DNA of 64,000 nucleotides. Origin: Budorcas taxicolor. Taxonomy: Eukaryota; Chordata; Mammalia; Artiodactyla; Bovidae. Where the stretch lies: contig NC_068910.1 of NCBI RefSeq assembly GCF_023091745.1, positions 129,907,170 to 129,971,169 on the forward strand. The letters run 5' to 3'. The notes under the pieces were generated by a model. That model searched no databases. It had not been told where the DNA came from and worked only from the letters and a program-made list of their open reading frames with translations. This document shows positions 1 to 14,700 of this stretch, piece after piece. The position numbers and the translations under genes were made by a program. Every line of letters starts with the position of its first letter. Position 1 is the stretch's first letter.

Positions 1-211
1 TTCCCTGGTGGCTCAGCCAGTAAAGAACTGCCTGTAATGCAGGAGACCCTCATTCAATCCCTGGGTCAGGAAGATCCCCTGAAGAACGGAATGGCTACCC
101 ATTCCAGTATTCTTGCCTGGAGAATTCCATGGACAGAAGAGCCTGGTTGGCTACAGTCACGGGGTTGCAAACAGTCAGACATGACTGAGCGACTAACACT
201 TTCACTTTTCA
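1..211 (+). repeat. Bov-tA SINE, clipped at window edge
   Basis: A tRNA-Glu-derived head (ttccctggtggctcag, then a degenerate B-box near 50) is followed by the BovA unit ending in agtcagacatgactgagcga. The first few bases are cut off by the window. It lies in HGD intron 12, antisense to the gene. The translatable frame inside it is not a gene. Confidence 0.95.
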
Positions 212-793
212 CCAAATAAAAATAATATTAATAAAATTAAAATAATAGATTTGACAAGTTCTGTTCTAGACAACAACTGCTTTGCAGAAACTGCTTCTAG
301 AATAGGATCCATCCCCTGGGGTGGACTGCAATCTGCTTTTCCATTTCAAAACCACTGGAGAAGGCACACTTTATTGGCTCTTGAGCCAGACTTAGATAAT
401 GAACTTTCCCCAAACAACTGACTAAGCAACAACAGGCTACAGATCCTCCTCCCTTTACACCTGAAATGTAAAGAAATTTCTTGCTTCAAGCTTTACCAGC
501 CTCTGTGCCTCTCTTCGGGGCCAGAGGAACTGGGCTCTAGGCATTACACAGGGTTTTCTCCTCAGAGTCAACATGCCACTGCCAACTTGATGCCAAACAT
601 CACAAGTTGTGATGTTTAAGAAGCTAACAGTCTAGGGAGCAGTGCTGGGCCTTGGGAGGTAGGATTCTGAACTGCAGCCAGGGCAGGACATCCTGCCTCT
701 AGAAATGCCTCTAGCAGTGTTCCTCACGGGTCATGTTGACCACTCGGCCGTCTCTCTCTCTTTTTCCCAAATGTAACTTGGCGAATTACTTAC
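212..793. other. HGD intron 12, 5' portion
   Basis: Non-coding sequence between the SINE at the left edge and the exon 12 donor. I see no exon 13 signature (the iron-ligand exon) and no clear repeat. Exon 13 must therefore lie left of base 1. Confidence 0.7.
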
Positions 794-920
794 TGTGGTA
801 ATAAGGAGGCCTGAAGGTCTTATCAGCAACCCCCCATCGAGGTGGGAAGATGACAAAATCAGCAATGGCCACTCCAGGGCGTACAGACTTAGCAGTCAAT
901 ACCGTGAAAATGGATGGGTC
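794..920 (-). CDS. HGD: HGD exon 12 (residues 294-335)
   Basis: 127 bp, from DPSIFTVLTAK to PPYYH plus one base of the next codon. The acceptor is cctttcccag and the donor GTAAGT, so the exon starts in phase 0 and ends after one base. The final complete codon is His335, an Fe(II) ligand. The segment RPGVAIADFVIFPPRW belongs to the C-terminal cupin-like domain. This is the last HGD exon in the window. Confidence 0.98.
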
Positions 921-3900
921 CTGGGAAAGGAAGGACATGGAGAGCCTGAAGACACGATGAAAGGGGAAGTGACCGACAATGACACACATCCTCCATGCTG
1001 AAGGGGTTTTCAAGCGACACTGTAACTTCTGATCAAACTGCAGGCCAGGCTACGAAGTCTGGGCTTGTCATCCAGGTGCAGTAATCACTCATCTGACTTT
1101 CCCCTCTTGCTGTGCTTGAAGCAAAATGAATTAACAGTAGCTAAGCGGATTCTGAGCAGCTTTTTCACCCTGCTGAGCCCCCATTTCATATAAGTACTAC
1201 CCTTGGATCTGAGAACTGGCAGTGCCTGCCTCCCAACCTCAGGTCAGAGTGACTGGAGCTTGCATGTGCTGCAGGGAGCTCTTGGCAGAAGGGATGCTCA
1301 GAGTGAGGTGGAAATAGAAATAAAATAATATCTGAGTGTTGGGATAGATGTAGGATGCACATCTCTTTGGAGGAATCACTGAGATTCTAGACAGTATCCT
1401 TATGGCTTTTTTTTTTTATCCTTGTTTGACTCTCAGGCCTAAAATATTAATACATCACTCATCTGGGTGGTGGTAGTGTACAGGGGAATAGGTTGGGGGA
1501 CAATATTATGATTTGTAAAGAACGTTAGACTCTTTCAGTGGAAAGACTGAGATTCACATTTAATGGCCATCAGTGTGATCAGGTCTGCTTCCTGATGTCA
1601 TGTGAGGGCTGGGGATTCAAAGACGACTGAACTCCATTCTTGGCCCTTCAGCACCACTGGTGGTGGCGGCAAGTGTGTGTGACGGGGACAAAAGGAGTAA
1701 TGAAACAAGTGTCTGAAGAATCACAGCAAGGTGCCAAGGGCGATCTATCTTTGTAGATAGAGAGCCAAAGGGGTACAGAGTGCTTATCTCTTCCTGAGAA
1801 GATCAGGGAAGGCTTCACAAAGGAGGTGATGTTTGAGGTGGGTCCTGAAGAATGAATGCAGAAAGAAAGAAAAAGAGAGGGAATAAGGAAGGGAGGGAAG
1901 AAGAGAGGTAGGAAAAAAGAAAAGGATGGGAAGGAAAGGAAGGAAAAGGCAAAAAGGCATTTTAAGCATAGAAAACAGGAAAGACATCAAAATGCACAGA
2001 GATTTTGTTAAGAAGCAAGAAAACTAAAGCCCAGAGTGCATGGGCAGGAGGGAGAGGGGCAGAGGTGGTCCTGGGAAATAAGTCCAGGGCCAGATGGTGA
2101 AGAGCATAGGACACCACGCTTCAAAGCTCAGACTTAATCCTACACCACAGGGAGCCTGCAAAGGTTTCTAATGTAGCGTTAGAAAGATCAGGTCTGAATT
2201 TTGGGAAAATGACTATAGCCACAGTACAAGGGAGACTGTTTGTGTAAATGCAAGTCAAGAAATCCTTAATGCTGCAAGAATGAATACTTCTTCATCTGTC
2301 ATGAGAAATGATCTGAAACTGTTTAAAGGCAGTGAAGCTCAAAAAAAGCTCTTTCAGTGTCTCAGCATCCTTTTTTTTGCTGCTTTGTGCATGATGCTTC
2401 ATTTTCTTGTCTCTTGGTTTTATCAAGTTGCTGCTTTTCAGAAAGGTAGTTTTGAGCCTCAAGAGGTAAGCTGAACTGGCTTAGAGTAATCTTTCTGTCT
2501 TTGGTTCTTTGACTTCTGCTCTAATTGTTCCTCCAGTTTGTGGGTTAAGTTCATCTATTATGCAAAGTGAACTTTCCCCCAGGATCTCAGAACTAGCACT
2601 TTATCATGAAAGTGGGTTCTTGGGAGCCTGCACTGTAGGCTGGGGACCTATTTGCAGTCCCTGACTGAGTGTAAAATATGACCAAGTTCATACTCTAGAA
2701 TTTCTTTGGTTTAAATTCAAGCACTGAATGTTACGAGTAACTTCAGAAGAGAGCTGTCAGTCCCATCTCAGCTAAATAGAGCCAGGAGTGGAAGCTCTGA
2801 AGTGGGCAGGCAGATTTTTGGTATTTACGAGCAGGACGGAGAAATTTCCAAATTCAGGAATTTTCCTTTCTCAATACTCCATCACTGACATTAGCCGTTG
2901 GTTTTCTTATTGGGATACATTGTCTAGGAAGAAATCGTGTTCTTAGCCATGAAGGAAAGTTACTGTGAGTGCCCTGTAGAGAACTGAGCTGTGTGGCAGG
3001 GTGAATGCTGGGTGTCTAGTCTGGAGCTCCCTCTGGTAGGTTATTTACTCCTTCACTGAAGCCTTGCAGCAGATGATTCAAATTCCTATCAACACAATGA
3101 CAAATGACTTGTGTCTCGGGCTTCCAAGGCAATGCTGGAAAAGTTATCTGTGAACACCAGGTGTCTACTGTGGACCTCTCCAACCTAAAGGTACCCTCTC
3201 CCCAGGGTTCCTCCATGGGCCAGACTTACTGCATGGTCAAAGGCCACTGAATTGATGACCATAAAGTTCTCCAAGTTGTACTTGTAGGGGGTATAATTCC
3301 CATGCCAAGCCACAACATTGAATGGGGAGACATCCTGATCAACAAAAAGAAAAAGCAGGAAAGGGTGATTTTAGCACATAATACTTTTATAGCTATGATT
3401 CCTCAGTTTGTAGTTGACATTACTCTTTCTTGATTTGATTCTGTTTGCATAACTTAATAATACCATCCTTTGGGAGAGATATCACCCTGAATCATCCTAT
3501 GGTTGCTTCACTTTCTCTCAAACTGTCCTCCCTAAGCCACTGACCCTATTCTTCCAGTTCCTAAGCTACAGCTGCCTCTGATCACATGTGCAGCAGAAAC
3601 ACAGCCAAGTAGTGCCTTTTCAACAATATTAATACAATGATGAGAATCTGTGGATGCCAGCAATTCTTTGACAATCTGGGCCACCGTCTGGGTTTCTAGT
3701 GCTGAGGGCAGGCACTGGCTGCGACTAAGATAAGAAAATAACAGGCCTTAGCAACACATAAGCAATAAGTTAAATGGGCAAAAATAAATCAAATGAATAA
3801 TAGTAAATAGAATAGATCTTTGGATTATTTTTATTATATGGCTACTTTATTCTATGACATTATATATCCAGTAAATTAAGTAATAATGTATATTACATAT

Positions 3901-6900
3901 TATATTATTATGTTAAAATTATTATTATCTATGCCTTTGTTTATCAATTGAGATTGGTCATGTCTGGGTGGTATGGCTATAGATAATGCCTTTGCTTATC
4001 TCCTGAGTTTACCAGTCTGGTGCTATCAACCAAGTCAAACTAATTAACTGAGTTTTGCTTGTTTTCTATCAGTCATTGCTTGTATTTGAAATATGGTGAC
4101 TATTGACAAATATAAGTTTTAGATGAACTTCTATTAATTAATTTTCCTTTTCAGGCTGTACCTCCCTGCCTGTTTATTATGTTCCCTCACCATTTATAGA
4201 GACCTAGGTATTGTGGGGTTTTTTATTGCTTGATGAATAGAAACAGCATGACCTTTGGAGTCTGAAAGATATGGGTTTGAATGCTGATTCTGTCATTTAC
4301 TGTGACATTTGGCAAGTTATCACTACCTGGACTGTTTTCATGACTACAAACAGGGCAAATAGTACCTTATTATAGTATCTTAGTGATGTAGTAAAGATGA
4401 AGTAATGTATATAAATACTTAACACAAGCCCTGGCAATCAGAAGGTGCTTAATAATTATTCATTCCTTCCCCTGCCTGTCCAGCCACTTACTTTACCTGT
4501 CTGGCAGCAAATAGCTTGCCCTGGTGTTTATTAATCACAGTGTAACCACCTGGCACTTGGCGATCTTCATACCAGGCAACAGGTATCAAGAAATCACGAG
4601 GGTTGGCCAAGCCATTGGCTCCTAGAATATAATGATCCAAAAGTCTTTTAGATACTTCTGAAGTCACACAGGAAAGATGCCACTATTGCACAAAGAGAAA
4701 GGGCTTTCTCCCACAGCAACAGCTATTCCACAATTTGCTATCCTTGTTGAAAGACTCACTGGAATCCCAGTCTGGTACCTTTTGAGGAGGACCCAAGAAA
4801 TTTGGTCAGAAAAAAGAAATCCTGAAAATATCACCAGCATTACCTGAATAGAGTGAATATGGTTTATAAACATTTTCCATGCGTTACCTCACCACTATAG
4901 GGGACGGGAGGGGAAGAGAGGAAGAGAGTAGAAAAGAGGAAAAGGGAAGATACGATAGAATACTAGAGCTTTTTTCCTAATAAAACTCTGACAACTCTAG
5001 AACTCATCGACAGTCCTTGAGAAGGAGAAGGTTACACACTGTAGCCTCAGGTACGCCTCTGCTCCTTAAACAGGACTCAGAATCAATCCACATCTGCAAC
5101 ACTGCTCTGCAGCCTGACAAATCTGTCTGCCACTGAGGGAGACCTGCCTGCTCACCTTTGCTTTGTGAGTGTTCCCTCCAGAGAAAGAAAATAAATCAGA
5201 AGACCAGAAGTGAAAAATCTAAGTGCAAAAACATAATTTAACTCTGAGAGGAGAGACCTAGGGAGTGTTTTATCATTTCTAGCTCCTGGGGTTAAAAAAA
5301 AATAGGCCCCCAGCTGGTTAGTCAATTATATATATTTTCCAGAGGGTACATGTGGCATGGCACCTGGAGGCCCTGCTGGCTGTGGAGCAGCAGGAAAGCA
5401 GACCAAAGTGGGAAGAGCGGATGGAGAGCAGGACGACAGACGGCCCACCGTGCCTCCAGCTGCCTCTCAGCTGCCTCCCACCTTCCTCTGACTATCTGGA
5501 TCCCCCAGGGGACTGACCAGAAGGCGCATGCTGGCCTGTCCCTGTTTTGCTCTAAACAAATCTGTTGACAAGGAAAGGGAAGAGCTGGGAGGTGTGGCCA
5601 CCACCTTCAGCAAACACGCCAAAGATGAAACCAAGGGCCAGTTTCCCCGACCACTCCTGTCACTCGAGAGATGGTTTGAGAACATCCCCTCCTACCACCT
5701 CCACTTCTCAGATCCTGCTCTCTTTGCCTCCAGCTTGCCAGAAGAATCGGGGGTAGGGGACCTTGGTTCACTTTGGTAAGTTTTCATTTGCCTCATGGAG
5801 GCTGTGGTTTCCAGCTCCTTCACAGCACTGAGTGAGGAACACTTTTTGACTCCTAACTATGTAGATTTTGTAGAAGACGCTCAGTAGGAATGTGACATCC
5901 ATAGACTTTCTTTCAGTCCATTTCCCCTCTCTATAGCCACATGGCCCCTGCCATTATTATGGTTTTTCCCACCTTATTGTCTACACACAAGCCACTGACA
6001 AGAAAATGGTCTCTCTTCTATCCACAAAATCCATTCCCACTTGTACACTTTTTCTTAAACTGCTCCCTTTCCTCTTTCAGGTCAGTTCAGTTCAGTTCAG
6101 TCGCTTAGTTGTGTCCGACTCTGCGACCCAATGAATTGCAGCATCCCAGGCCTCCCTGTCCATCACCAACTCCCGGAGTCCACCCAAACCCATGTCCATT
6201 GAGTCGGTGATACCATCCAACCATCTCATCCTCTTTTGTCCCCTTCTCCTCCTTTCCTCTTTATTTCTCCTAACTTTCCATCAAGGATTAGTCATATCTT
6301 ATGATTGCTATGAAGCTGTTCCTGGAAACTTGGCTCACAGTAACCCAGACTTTATATCCTCTAGGGTTTACACTGTATAACCTATAACCTGAAATCTATT
6401 ACAGATTGTCTTGCTCTCCAATGGTCTATATACTATTCTAGAGAAAGATTTATTGTGGGTTGGGCTGGATTGTTCTGTTATGAACGTATGTGATGGGAAG
6501 AGGCTTGTGCCATCCTTGATGTGGTTCTGGTCATTACCCTCAGCACAACATGGGAACTGGGACAAGCTGATGGACTGGTACACTGACCAGCTAATTAATG
6601 AAGCTATCATCTCATCAAATGGGTCAACTATACCACCTGGAGCCCCTGAACTTAGAGGCCTGAAATAAGAAGTCTGTGATTGTTCAGGGGACTTTAATAT
6701 GTTCTGAAATTCCCAACTACACTTGGTCTGGAGAAGAAGTTGTCTAGAGAGGAAAGCTGTAGTTTGAGTGAGATAAGGAGGAGAGATGGATGTTTAACTT
6801 TCATGCAATTATTTGTGTCATATATTTCAAGTCAGGCTTAGAAGCTTGCATTGAAGATTTACCAATTGGTCCCAGGTCAGGCAACTCGAAGTGGACTCCA

Positions 6901-9900
6901 TAAACCTCCAGGATGTAGCCTCTAGTCTCCTCGAAGACATCGATGCTGAACCGCATTCCTCTCTGGAACAGGAAGTAGACACTGGTGTGCTCTCGCCAAT
7001 CATACCTATAGTTATGAAGAAGCTGCCCAAGAGCTACAGCCAACCTCACATGCACAAATAATTCTATAGTCTGCTGAGCTATGTTGGAGAGGTGACCAGC
7101 TGAAAGATGAGTTTAAAGAAGTTAACCTCCAATCACATATGTGACCCAAACCAATTCTAGCCTACACTCTCACTGGGTTCAGAGATAACAGTGCCCTGAT
7201 TTCAACAAAATTTAAAGAAATCCATCTTCACTGCCTTCTGTCCCCTCCAGAGTATCATCCAGAGTGTGCATAAATATTTAGGAAAGTGAATTGACAATGC
7301 TCTTTGCTTTGTGATTGTGTGCTATTTTAAAACAAAGTAGGCACAGAAGCCTGCTTAATCCTTCTACACAGGGAGACTTTTGTATAACTCAAACTCCCTC
7401 CCCATTGCCCAGACATGATAGACAAATTTCAGAGTTAGAAATAGCAGCAGCTGCAACATCTGATTGCTCCCAAATTAGGGAGAAGCTGGGAGGAGAGGGG
7501 GACACATCACCAACCTGAATGACGCAGATCTCGTTGGGCTGAACAAGCATCTTGCCAAACTCGGTGTAAATGAGAAGTTTCCCTTTCTGGGGAACTAACA
7601 TAACAGACAAGGCAGCAGTGAGTAACTCTTTTCATGTAAGAACCACTTCATGAAGAGTGAAAGGCTTAAGGGCGGCATATGCTTTTTCAATCCAAATGAA
7701 AAGTGCTTCATTGAGTTTTATGGGGGAAAATGTCAGAATTGACAACTTAAGTTGGCTATTTCTAGAAAAGCATGAATGAAAAAATTGACTCTGCTTTTTT
7801 CTTATTTTTGGTTGCCAGATAAGGAGCTTGTATTTGCACAGTTCTGCGGCTTGACCAGAAAGGGCACCAGAAATAGGATGGAAAAAGACCCATCTCTGAT
7901 AGTTCCAGCAGGAAGCTGGCATTTGCATGTCTAAGGTTTACATCAAAATGTTCATCCCAAAATATCAGTACTAAGATCATCAAAAAAGAATCAGGAAGAA
8001 AAAAAAAAAAAGAATCAGGAGACCAGAGAAATCCGTACTAGACTTTCCATCTGGATGGTTTCATGAAAATTTGTATTTATACAAATTTGCAGATATCAAT
8101 GACAGATGATCTTTCCTTGGGTAAGTTTGAAGGCAAATAGAGTTATCTCAATAAGTTAATCACATGTTGATTTTACCCTGTATTTCTTTTAAGTTGCCCA
8201 GAGCTTGCATATCAGAAAGGCCCAGAAGAAATGAGTAAAGACAGGGAGAACAGGAAATAGGGTAGGGGCTTGAAGGTACAAGGAATCTTTTCCAGACCAC
8301 CAGTTGCCTTTACACCTCAGTCTGTAGACTACATTAAGTAAGACAGATTGAAAGGACAGTAATATGTATACAATTAATAAGCAGCTTATAACTAGGGATC
8401 AATTACCAAGGAAAGGGTCTGAAGTCTTTAAAACTCACCAATCAGGAGGTCTCCATCTGAATTGTAAAAGCATCTGAAACATATAGAATTATTCCTATGA
8501 ATAATTCCTATGGTTTTCTATTTTAACAATGTCCAGACAAATTAATTCACTGCACAAATTATTGCTCAGTAGATAGGCTGTGCCAGGCTTAGTGCTAGGC
8601 ATAAAATGATGAGCAAAATGATCTCATCTCTGCCTTCATGGAGCCTTAGAGTCTAGTAGGAAGTCAGACTGCAATCCAACAATTACATAACCATCTCATA
8701 AACTGTAATGGCACCATGAAAGTCAAGTTCAGAGGACTGCAAGAATAATGGACCCGATCTAGCCTGAGGCGGCAGCCAAGGTTTTCCTGAAGAGGGGATG
8801 TTTGACTTGAGATCTGAAGAAATCATCTAGGCAGGGACTTGGGGGGTGGGAGTGATGTCGGAGAACATTCCAGGCAGAAGGCTGCTCTGAGGCAGGAGGG
8901 TGGATGGAAAGTAAAAGGAACTGAATGAAGGCTAATGTATGTAACAGCTCAAGTAGAGAGAGAGAGGAGGTGCCTCATATCACATCGAACATCTCTAGTG
9001 TCTTGTCATAGGGCCATGATCTTGGCCCTGATTCATGGCTCAGAGAAGTTAAATGACTTGTCCAAGGTTGCTCAGCCAGGAAGAATGGACTGGGCTTTGA
9101 ACACAGTGGTCTGATTCCAGAGGTAGTGGGCAAAACTGTTATGATACTCTGCTTCCCAAAGAAACAGGAAAAAATACCTTTTATATATAAGTTTTTCTTA
9201 TTGATAAAAAAATCTAACATGTAAGTTCTCCTATTCAGGATCTTTAAGCTTACACAGTTATTAGTCTGCCAGTTTGAACTGTCACCAACAGGTAGTTCTA
9301 ATGGCTGCTCAGGAAGTATGACTTTGGACTTAAGACCAGCCCTGGGGAACCTTAGAAGTTAAGGACATTCTGACTCAAACCTGGTTAAAGCCTAAATGCT
9401 TCTTGGACTCCTCCAGCTTTCAGTGCCCCATTATTACTTTTCTGCTTGCATTGCTAGGTGACATTCTTGCTTCCCAGGTGGTGCTAGTGGTACAGAACCC
9501 ACCACTCCACACCCCAACCCCCTGCCAGTGAAAGAGACATAAGAGACACAGTTTTGATCCCTGGGTTGGGAAGATCCCCTGGAGGAGGAAATGGCAATCC
9601 ACTGCAGTATTCTTGCCTGGAAGAATCCCATGGACAGAGGAGCCTGGCGGGCTACAGTCCATGGAGTTGCAAAGAGTCAGACACGACTGAAGCAACTTAG
9701 CATACACGCACAGGACATTCTTCTTTATGTCACAGGAGTCAGTCAAGATAGAAATGCTCATTTATTGTCATTTTTTAAAAATGTATATTAAGATTGCTCT
9801 GGGGTTAAGAGAAAAAAGCAGTAACAAAAACAACCCCCCAGCCTTCACCCTCTGGGCAGCAGCCCTTAGGGAAGGGGGCTGACCTGCTGTAGGGCTGAGC

Positions 9901-11695
9901 CACTTACCTATTCTCCATGGAGGTGTTACAGAGGAAAACGTGGATAGCAAGCCCATTGTTAGACCTGATGTCTCCAGCTCCACACAAGGTGTGCAGGCCC
10001 TGGGAGAGATCCGCATAAGAGGGAAAGGTGAATGCAGCTAGCCCTCCCCTAGGTCCCTGAGAATCAGAGGCAAGTTCTACTAGGGTCTTCCCTTTGGGAC
10101 CAGACTGCCTATGCGGAGCCTGGAATTGACTGACTTATGTTTTGTAGATGTCGGCCCACCCTCATTGCTAGGCATGGCCCTAGATCTGGATTGTCTTAAT
10201 GGCTCCATCAGAATTGACCTTAGAGAACATCAATTCATTACTTGACGTTTTATCAGTATAGTGCTTAAGATCACCCTTAAATAGAGTTTCCTTTGGAGGT
10301 AAAATCGGGCATCTAGGAAGCTTGGGGAGGAAGGCTGCAGCATTAGGGCCCAATGAATGATCCTCAGATAACACGTCACTACGTGGGCAGCTGTCTACTT
10401 ACAAATAGGGTCAGCCCTAATCTTTCCAGAACAGGGTAGAGGAAAGTATTCTGACCAACTGTAATCCTCTCTGCTAATAACCCACAGTCCCAAAGACCTT
10501 AACACATGGGCCTTTCTGAAAGGAGGGAGCTCTGCTCTCCAGATATCCGTAATTCATCCAGGGTGAGGGATTTCTTTTGGTATTTTAATTCATTTTGCAA
10601 GTTTGGGGCCTATTTAGATGAGCCTTGCACATGGCTTGGAGCATTTAATATGGATAAAGAATTTAATAGGATACAAACAGTTTGGCCTAAGGCTGGGTAC
10701 TTGGACTCTTCCCTAAGTAAGCCATGGACTGAAGTGGGTCTACAGAACCCTCCCCCAGCTTCTTTGAGCGCCACCTCCTTACAGCTCCTGGCCTTTCCCC
10801 TACATATGCTTTCTCTGAGCAGAGATGTTTCAATACTCCCAGCACCTGTAACTACCAATCAGAACTTCTAATCATCATTGTGCTAACCGAGGTTGCCACC
10901 CTGAGTTGATGCTATTCTAATCTAGGGATCCATTTTGGAGAGTTCATGACCTTGGATGAGAAAAAAAAATGACATATGTGTTTCTCTAACTTCTGACTGA
11001 AATTTATCATTTCCTTGAATTAATGTAAATGAATGTAAGCAACAAACCCTAGTGGTTTTAGAAGTGGCTGTAACAGTATAGTTGTTTCAGATATCTCAAA
11101 ATATCATTTATGCTCATACATTTAATAACCATAGTTATTAGGTCTTTTTATAGATCTTGTGATTTAGTGCATTAAAAAGGCAGCATATATATTACTCTAA
11201 AGCAAGCCAAATTTGTTATTTGAATATTTTTATCATTGTATTTCAATATAATTGGCTACTTTGTACTTCTATGTAATTTATTTTATGCATTAAAAAACAC
11301 AGGCTTCCAGATTATCAAAGGAGTCCTGGAACAAAAAGGCTTAGAACCCCTGTTCTAGCCAAGAACAAAGAAACCTGAAGTCAGTAAATGCTCAATTTCC
11401 GCTGGCTGTTTGGAGATGTAAACAGCTCATGAGTGCCCTTTGGTGTCAGGGGCCATGTGGTGCTGGTAAGTAAGACCTCCGTTGGCCAGCCTGGAAGGCA
11501 GAGGCGGGTGGCACTCTGTCTGCTGCCCGCCTCCAAGGCTGCTTCTGCTTGGCATCCAGCCTGAAGGCGGCTGTATCACCCACCATGGGAAAGAAGAGAG
11601 TGGTGGGCAGGCGTGGATAGTATTGACTTACATTCACGAAGTCCACTTTCTTCTGAGAGGCTTTTGGAATCTCAAATGGTTTCCATCGCAGCTGG

Positions 11696-11736
<41 letters not shown>

Positions 11737-14700
11737 TACAGGAAAGTTATTTCAAAAGGGGAAACCATAGACTTTCTAAATAAATCACATAAAAAGGATA
11801 GCTGCTCCCTCTGTGAGGCTCTGACGACTTGTGATTTTGCTATTTTCAATTTAATAATTTATCCATCATTTCCTTAAAGGGGCTCAGTTGGGTTCTGTGT
11901 GGGTATGCAGGGTGGGCGTGCGTGTGTGTGAGAGTGTGTGTATGTGTGAGAGAGAGAATGTTTAACCTATATGTATACATACTGTCTTCATTCCTTAGCA
12001 TTTTAAACTACAAAAATATGTTAAAAAAATCATTGCTTCCTATTTCAGAAGCTATTTTTTTTTAACATTTTGCTCAGGCACATCAGTGAGTTTTGACTGA
12101 TGCTGCTCTTTGTGCTATTTATAATCAGCTCCCTTTCCTGGCATGGCAGCCTCACTATGTGGGCTCCTAACACAGCAGGGGAAGGTTCTAGTTCTTACTT
12201 CCAGCCCTTGGAGTTTTGAATTATTTCTTTGAGAGAAAGAAAAAATTGAGATTGCCTTTAGTAAGTGCAGTACCGGGTTCAGTTTCTTCACCAAACCCTG
12301 TGCTTGTCCCCAGGCTGCCTGACAGTTCAGTTTAAATCACAACAACCTTTAATTTAATAATGAAATGATCTAAGCAAGTGGGAAATAAAATCAGCAGGTC
12401 TGAGCTCTGCTAGAAGTATCAGCCCAGCACTTATTAATCAACTTGGCAGCAGGCCTGACCCAGGCAGGTTGGCACTTGATAGCTCCAGCAGCCTCAGGAC
12501 ATCTCAGGGAGGGACCTGCACCCCAAGGGCCGGCTCTACTGGCTGCAGTGCCTGGTCAAGGCAAGCCAGGCTGGGCCACCAGGAGGTCATGGGGTTCAGC
12601 TCATTGAGTTATTTCCAGAGAGGCAGCTGGGTGGGGGAGGAAACAGCGAGTGGAAAAGGCGGCTCTGGGATGATTCTGCCTCTCTGATGCACACAGTCAG
12701 ACAGCAGCCTTTATCTCTTAAAGGCAAAGCAGGATTGTCACATTCTAGGACTACCTTAAAAGAATGTAAGACGTTGCTTTGAAAAACATTGGAATCATGC
12801 TTCAGAAAGAAGGAAAAGGCTTAATTCCACTAAAGATGATATTTCATGGAGGAGGTGCGGGACCTGAGAGCAAGAATCTAGGAAAGGGTTTCTCCTCTCA
12901 GGCACCATTGACATTTTGTGTCAGATAATTCTTTGTTGTGGGGGCTGTCCTGTGCACTGTAGGATGTCTGCCAGCATCCCTGACCTCTGCTCCCTGGATG
13001 CCAATAGCATTCCCCCATTTGTAACAGCCCCAAATGTCTCCAGACATTGTCAGATGTCACTGGGGGACAAACTTCCCCTGGTTGAGCACCATGGACATAG
13101 GAGGATATTCCCCTGACATCAGCCAGGGCCAAAACTAAGTGCCACTGGCTTCTTGAGGGAGGTTTTGGTCTATCACCAACTGTTATGTGCCGCTCCCTCT
13201 TCAGTAGCAGCATGGAGTTTGTAACCCAGGAAGACTGTCTGGAAGATCATACAATCTAGAATCCTGACTCTAAGAAAAGTCATCATTCTAGATTTCCCAA
13301 TGGGAAGGATTTACTATACTCAGCATATCACAAACAATAATAAAGACCCCAAGGCGGTTCTGATAAACCCAAAACCCAGAAGAAGAAGCCAGTTTTGGGT
13401 CTTCTTCAGGCAAGAGTTTTGGTGCAATATCATGTTGAATATGGGGAGGCAAATTTGAGGAGAGGACGAACAGGAAGAAGCCCTGGAGTAGAGAGTGGAA
13501 ACATCTCCTGCTAAATGCAGATGTTCAGACTAACTGCATGCTGTGGAGCAGAAACTCTCTGATCCAAGGCCAGCCCAAGGGCACTGTGCACTGGGCTGAC
13601 CCAGGAGACACGGGTTCTGTTGCTCCCTCTGTTCCTATTTATTCTGTGACTTCTGGAAAGTCATTTCATTCTTATTAACTAATGTAAATCTATAAATTTT
13701 TAACAGTTTATTTTATTCATACTATATATTATTGCTAAAGAGCCCCCCCCATGGAATGCAATTATTAACATTTCAAAGACAATGAAATCCATTGAAGCAT
13801 CCAATACAATATCTTGACTATCACAGATATTAATATATTTGTACTGAATGATAGAATGAATGAGTAAATATAAGACACTGAGAACATTGCTAATATCTCA
13901 AAGAACAAGACTAAAGCAAATTTGTGAGACTTTTGGAAGTCCAATAACATTCAGGCAATAGCTAGCAAATTGAAAATTGTTTTTAAGAGTCCTAAGATTG
14001 TTTCTAAAATAAAAGTCAATTCTTGATATATGTGAAACCCCACAGTTTTTCTATATCCTTTCTGATTTTCTGTTCAGTTGTTCTATCAACTCTTGAGGGA
14101 GAAGTGTTGATGTTTCCCACTATAATTGTGGATTTAATCTATTTTTCCTTTTACTGCTATCAATACTTTACATATTTTGCAACTGTGTTCTGCAAATTCT
14201 ACTGGAAAATAAAGTTTTGCTTAGTTTAAGTGAGGTGGTCAAAAATAACTTGAAAAGCATCTTCAACAGAGACTAAAGTTAGAAGTAAAAATTCTTTCAA
14301 TTTATCAAGAGAGAAAGAGAATCTGGTAACATTTAATGATAAGGATTTGAAGTTTGCGCTCAGAGATGTAAATGAAACTAGAGAATTGGACTCAGTATTT
14401 CTAAAGTCAGAAGACTAGGAGTATGATCTGAGAATCACCTCCCACAGTTGGTTTCTTTGCTTCACTGAGAGTCCCTCCAAAGTTGTGCTGGACTCAATTA
14501 AATTGTATGAGTTGGATACTCTCACCAATACTGGTGGATTAGAGGTAAACATATTGTTAGAAGTTGCTAATATCTATCCAAGAATTTGGAAGTAACTTGT
14601 AGATGCAGTTGTGATCACAATGGACAAACAATTGTTAGCAACAGCTATGGCTAGGTGAGGCTCAGGGTAATTCACTACAGAGAGTTTCAGCCCAGACTAG

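Larger units (their letters stand above)
3335..4496. other. HGD intron 10
   Basis: 1.16 kb. It contains an AT-rich stretch (about 3780-3950) and a MIR-like fossil (about 4240-4470). The rest looks unique and non-coding. Confidence 0.7.
8474..9907. other. HGD intron 6
   Basis: 1.43 kb. An ancient repeat-like stretch (about 8565-8930) is similar in wording to the one in intron 11. A MIR-like tail fragment (about 9025-9125) and a Bov-tA insertion (9469-9713) follow. Confidence 0.65.

Noticed and set aside
5350..5779. Cluster of overlapping ORFs in HGD intron 9
   Set aside because: Three frames open on both strands with none showing homology; a GC-richer intron patch explains it.
10506..10871. 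121-codon plus-strand ORF in HGD intron 5
   Set aside because: No recognisable domain, no codon pattern or splice partner, antisense to HGD; its length is expected by chance in a 64-kb window.
11482..11877. 131-codon plus-strand ORF containing a poly-His/Thr run
   Set aside because: The run is the translated (CA)n microsatellite, and the frame is antisense to HGD exon 5.
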